From the NCBI GenBank assembly GCA_022865365.1, contig JALHSW010000641.1:1-7896 (forward strand): DNA of 7,896 bases, written 5' to 3'. The notes under the pieces were generated by a model that was not told the origin of the DNA, made no database searches, and saw nothing but the letters and a program-made list of their open reading frames with translations. The position numbers and the translations under genes are program-made. Source of the DNA: Acidimicrobiia bacterium (GTDB taxonomy: Bacteria > Actinomycetota > Acidimicrobiia > IMCC26256 > PALSA-555). This document shows, piece after piece, positions 6,251 to 7,896 of the stretch (the stretch's first letter is position 1; each line of letters begins with the position of its first letter).

Positions 6251-7134
6251 ACCAGGCCGCGGCGCCGCACGATGTCGACGAGGATCGCGGCGAGCTCGGG
6301 GCCGAGGTCGGGGCGGTCGAGCGCGATCTCGACGTTCGCCCGCAGGAAGTCGAGCTTCTGGCCGATGTCGTAGCGACCCTCGGTGAACGAGACGCCGAAC
6401 ACCGGCTGGGACTCGAGCAGCAGCCCGATGGCGTCGGTGATCTGTATCTCCCCGTTGACGCCCGGCGCCGTGCGAGCGATGGCACCGAAGATCTCCGGGG
6501 TGAGCACGTAGCGCCCGATGACTGCGAGGTTCGACGGTGCGTCGGCTGGGTCCGGCTTCTCGACGATGCCGCGGACGCGCAGCAACCCGTCGCCCACGAC
6601 CTCCGCGTCCACGCACCCATAGGCGGAGATCTGGTCGGGCGGCACCTCCATCAATGCCAGGACCGAGGCGCCTTTGCGCTCGTGCACGTCGAGCATCTGC
6701 CCGAGGAGATGCGCATCGTCGACCATGATGTCGTCACCGAGCAGGACGGCGAACGAGTGGTCGCCGACGTGCTCGCTCGCCACCGAGATCGCGTGACCGA
6801 GGCCCTTGGGCTCACCCTGGCGGATGTAGTGGATGTGCCCGACCTCGGTCGTCGAGCGCAGCTCCTCGACGACGTCGTGCTTACCCTGCTCCTCGAGCGT
6901 GTGCTCGAGCTCGAAGTTGCGATCGAAGTGGTCCTCGATCGCGCGCTTGCCCCGGCCCGTGATCACCAGCACGTCGGTGAGGCCGGCTGCCACCGCCTCC
7001 TCCACGACGTACTGGATCGCGGGTCGGTCGACGACCGGCAGCATCTCCTTGGGTTGGCTCTTCGTGGCCGGGAGAAACCGCGTGCCGAGGCCGGCGGCCG
7101 GGATCACAGCCTTGGTGACGCGGGGCGCGCTCAT
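6247..7134 (-). CDS. galU: UTP-glucose-1-phosphate uridylyltransferase GalU
   Basis: Makes UDP-glucose from UTP and glucose-1-phosphate in the cytoplasm, feeding envelope glycans, glycolipids and trehalose or glycogen. From ATG 7134 the protein is 295 residues, the usual GalU length. The nucleotide-binding GLGTRFLPATK (15-25) holds the signature Gly, Arg and Lys. GLGHA (111-115), the LLGDD metal-site motif (131-135), VEKP (191-194) and GRYDIG-K (253-260) follow, all in family order. The frame is open 19 codons further upstream, but that part would overlap plsY and lacks family character, so ATG 7134 is chosen even though its ribosome-binding site is weak. It starts 10 bp after the plsY stop and overlaps moeA by 4 bp, so the three genes probably form one transcript. 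Next to moeA/Glp, this matches a gene neighbourhood I recall from other actinomycetes. Confidence 0.95.
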   Translation of the reverse strand: MSAPRVTKAVIPAAGLGTRFLPATKSQPKEMLPVVDRPAIQYVVEEAVAAGLTDVLVITGRGKRAIEDHFDRNFELEHTLEEQGKHDVVEELRSTTEVGHIHYIRQGEPKGLGHAISVASEHVGDHSFAVLLGDDIMVDDAHLLGQMLDVHERKGASVLALMEVPPDQISAYGCVDAEVVGDGLLRVRGIVEKPDPADAPSNLAVIGRYVLTPEIFGAIARTAPGVNGEIQITDAIGLLLESQPVFGVSFTEGRYDIGQKLDFLRANVEIALDRPDLGPELAAILVDIVRRRGLV

Positions 7135-7144
7135 GGCGCGGACG

Positions 7145-7735
7145 CTACCCGCGTCCCGGGGTGTCGCCGCCGAGTCCGAGCTCCTCCCCACGCACGAGGC
7201 GGCGCAGGTTCGAGAAGTGCCGCACGATCACGACCGCGGCCAAGCCGCCGGTGACGAAGAGGTCGAGCTTGCCACCACCGCGCAGCAGGACGATCACCGG
7301 GAACAGCGCCGCGCACACGACCGACGCGATCGACGCCTTGTGCAGGCCGCGTGCAATCGCGACCCACACCACCGCGAGCACGGCGAGCACGAACGGGAAG
7401 ACGACGGCCGCCACGCCGGCTGCGGTCGCGACGCCGCGCCCGCCCTTGAAGTGACGGGTGACCGGGAACACGTGCCCGAGCACCGCGGCGACGCCCAGGA
7501 CGTAGGCGCCGCGATGCCCGTCGAGCGCGAGACCGACCGCAGCCGCGATTGCACCCTTGCCCATGTCGAGCAGCAGGACGACGGCGCCGGCCTTCCAGCC
7601 CATGAGTCGCACGATGTTGGACGCGCCCGGGTTCCCGCTGCCTTCCTGGGTGACGTCGCGTCCGGCGCGCCGGGCGACCAGCGCGGCGCTGGGAAACGTG
7701 CCGAGGAGGTAGGCGACGGGCACGAGCAGGAACAT
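7145..7735 (-). CDS. plsY: Acyl-phosphate:glycerol-3-phosphate acyltransferase PlsY
   Basis: An integral membrane enzyme that moves an acyl group from acyl-phosphate to glycerol-3-phosphate, giving lysophosphatidate at the start of phospholipid synthesis. The protein is 196 residues with about five hydrophobic segments. The three conserved cytoplasmic loops are present: SGNPGASN (33-40), KGGRGVATAAG (98-108), and the RHFSNLRRLVRGEE motif (172-185). Length and motif order fit the family. ATG 7735 is preferred over GTG 7744, because GGAG then sits eight bases upstream of the ATG, whereas it overlaps the GTG; the longer form would add only three residues. It is the first gene of plsY-galU-moeA. 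Its 112-bp upstream spacer shows no clear promoter to my eye. Confidence 0.95.
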   Translation of the reverse strand: MFLLVPVAYLLGTFPSAALVARRAGRDVTQEGSGNPGASNIVRLMGWKAGAVVLLLDMGKGAIAAAVGLALDGHRGAYVLGVAAVLGHVFPVTRHFKGGRGVATAAGVAAVVFPFVLAVLAVVWVAIARGLHKASIASVVCAALFPVIVLLRGGGKLDLFVTGGLAAVVIVRHFSNLRRLVRGEELGLGGDTPGRG

Positions 7736-7782
7736 CGGGATCACTCCGCCAGTCTGCCGCCTGATCGGTGTGCCCGCCTCGT

Positions 7783-7804
7783 CACCGGCCCGAGCTCCCC
7801 GGTG
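7783..7804 (-). terminator. Weak candidate hairpin between the upstream gene end and plsY
   Basis: CACCGG (7783-7788) and CCGGTG (7799-7804) form a perfect 6-bp stem with a ten-base GC-rich loop. It lies 43 bp after the stop of the putative gene end at 7848 and could terminate that transcript. There is no T-run and the loop is long, so support is weak. Confidence 0.25.
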
Positions 7805-7847
7805 CGGGCAGCGGCGGCCAGCGGGAAGTGTTGGAGGTCGGGTAGCG

Positions 7848-7896
7848 TTAGCAGTCGTAGGTCGCGAGTGCCAGCGGCTCGAACCCGAACTCCGAG
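7848..7896 (-). CDS. Probable C-terminal end of an unidentified gene, cut by window edge
   Basis: On the - strand one frame entering from the right edge reads SEFGFEPLALATYDC and stops at TAA (7850-7848). Fourteen of its fifteen codons end in G or C, as in the real genes of this window, and it lies on the same strand as plsY 112 bp upstream. Fifteen residues are too few to name a family. It could be a real 3' end or a chance open stretch. Confidence 0.4.
   Translation of the reverse strand, partial: SEFGFEPLALATYDC

Noticed and set aside
5992..7254. 420-codon + strand open frame across moeA, galU and plsY
   Set aside because: It is antisense to three clear enzyme genes, its product is Arg/Ala-rich with no family motif, and long shadow frames are common at this GC content.

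Overview
The window is GC-rich DNA with dense, strongly GC3-biased genes and frequent GTG starts. The gene families (PlsY, GalU, MoeA, MoaA, MoaC and a GlpR/SepX-like membrane protein) point to an actinomycete (Actinomycetota). An Acidimicrobiia-type lineage is my guess from gene style, not something the sequence proves.

Layout, left to right. (1) 2-571, + strand: the 3' part of a classical short-chain dehydrogenase cut by the window edge. (2) 614-2120: a roughly 1.5-kb segment bounded by two perfect 48-bp direct repeats. The repeat is the 3' part of a tRNA-Ala(CGC) gene, from the anticodon stem through the encoded CCA. The only gene inside is a secreted, eight-repeat, Vgb/NHL-like beta-propeller on the + strand; no integrase or transposase is visible. 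(3) 2073-2149, - strand: the intact tRNA-Ala. (4) 2196-4478, - strand: a GlpR/SepX-like triple-membrane-segment protein, then moaC and moaA, transcribed in the order moaA-moaC-glpR. (5) 4479-5018: a divergent spacer with a structured leader on the + strand, then a short lipoprotein gene that appears broken by two frameshifts, ending at a strong hairpin. (6) 5012-7735, - strand: plsY-galU-moeA, tightly spaced (10 bp, then a 4-bp ATGA overlap). (7) 7848-7896, - strand: what looks like the last 15 codons of another gene.

How the genes fit together. MoaA and MoaC make cyclic pyranopterin monophosphate from GTP, and MoeA inserts molybdate at the end of molybdenum-cofactor synthesis. In other actinomycetes the MoeA homologue Glp binds FtsZ, and its membrane receptor GlpR (SepX in Streptomyces) belongs to the divisome. 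Finding moeA and a GlpR-like gene within 2.3 kb of each other, with moaA and moaC between them, suggests a joint cofactor and cell-division neighbourhood. PlsY (phospholipid synthesis) and GalU (UDP-glucose for envelope glycans) add an envelope theme.

The most unusual item is the tRNA-bounded one-gene cassette. The broken lipoprotein and its SD-sequestering leader come next.
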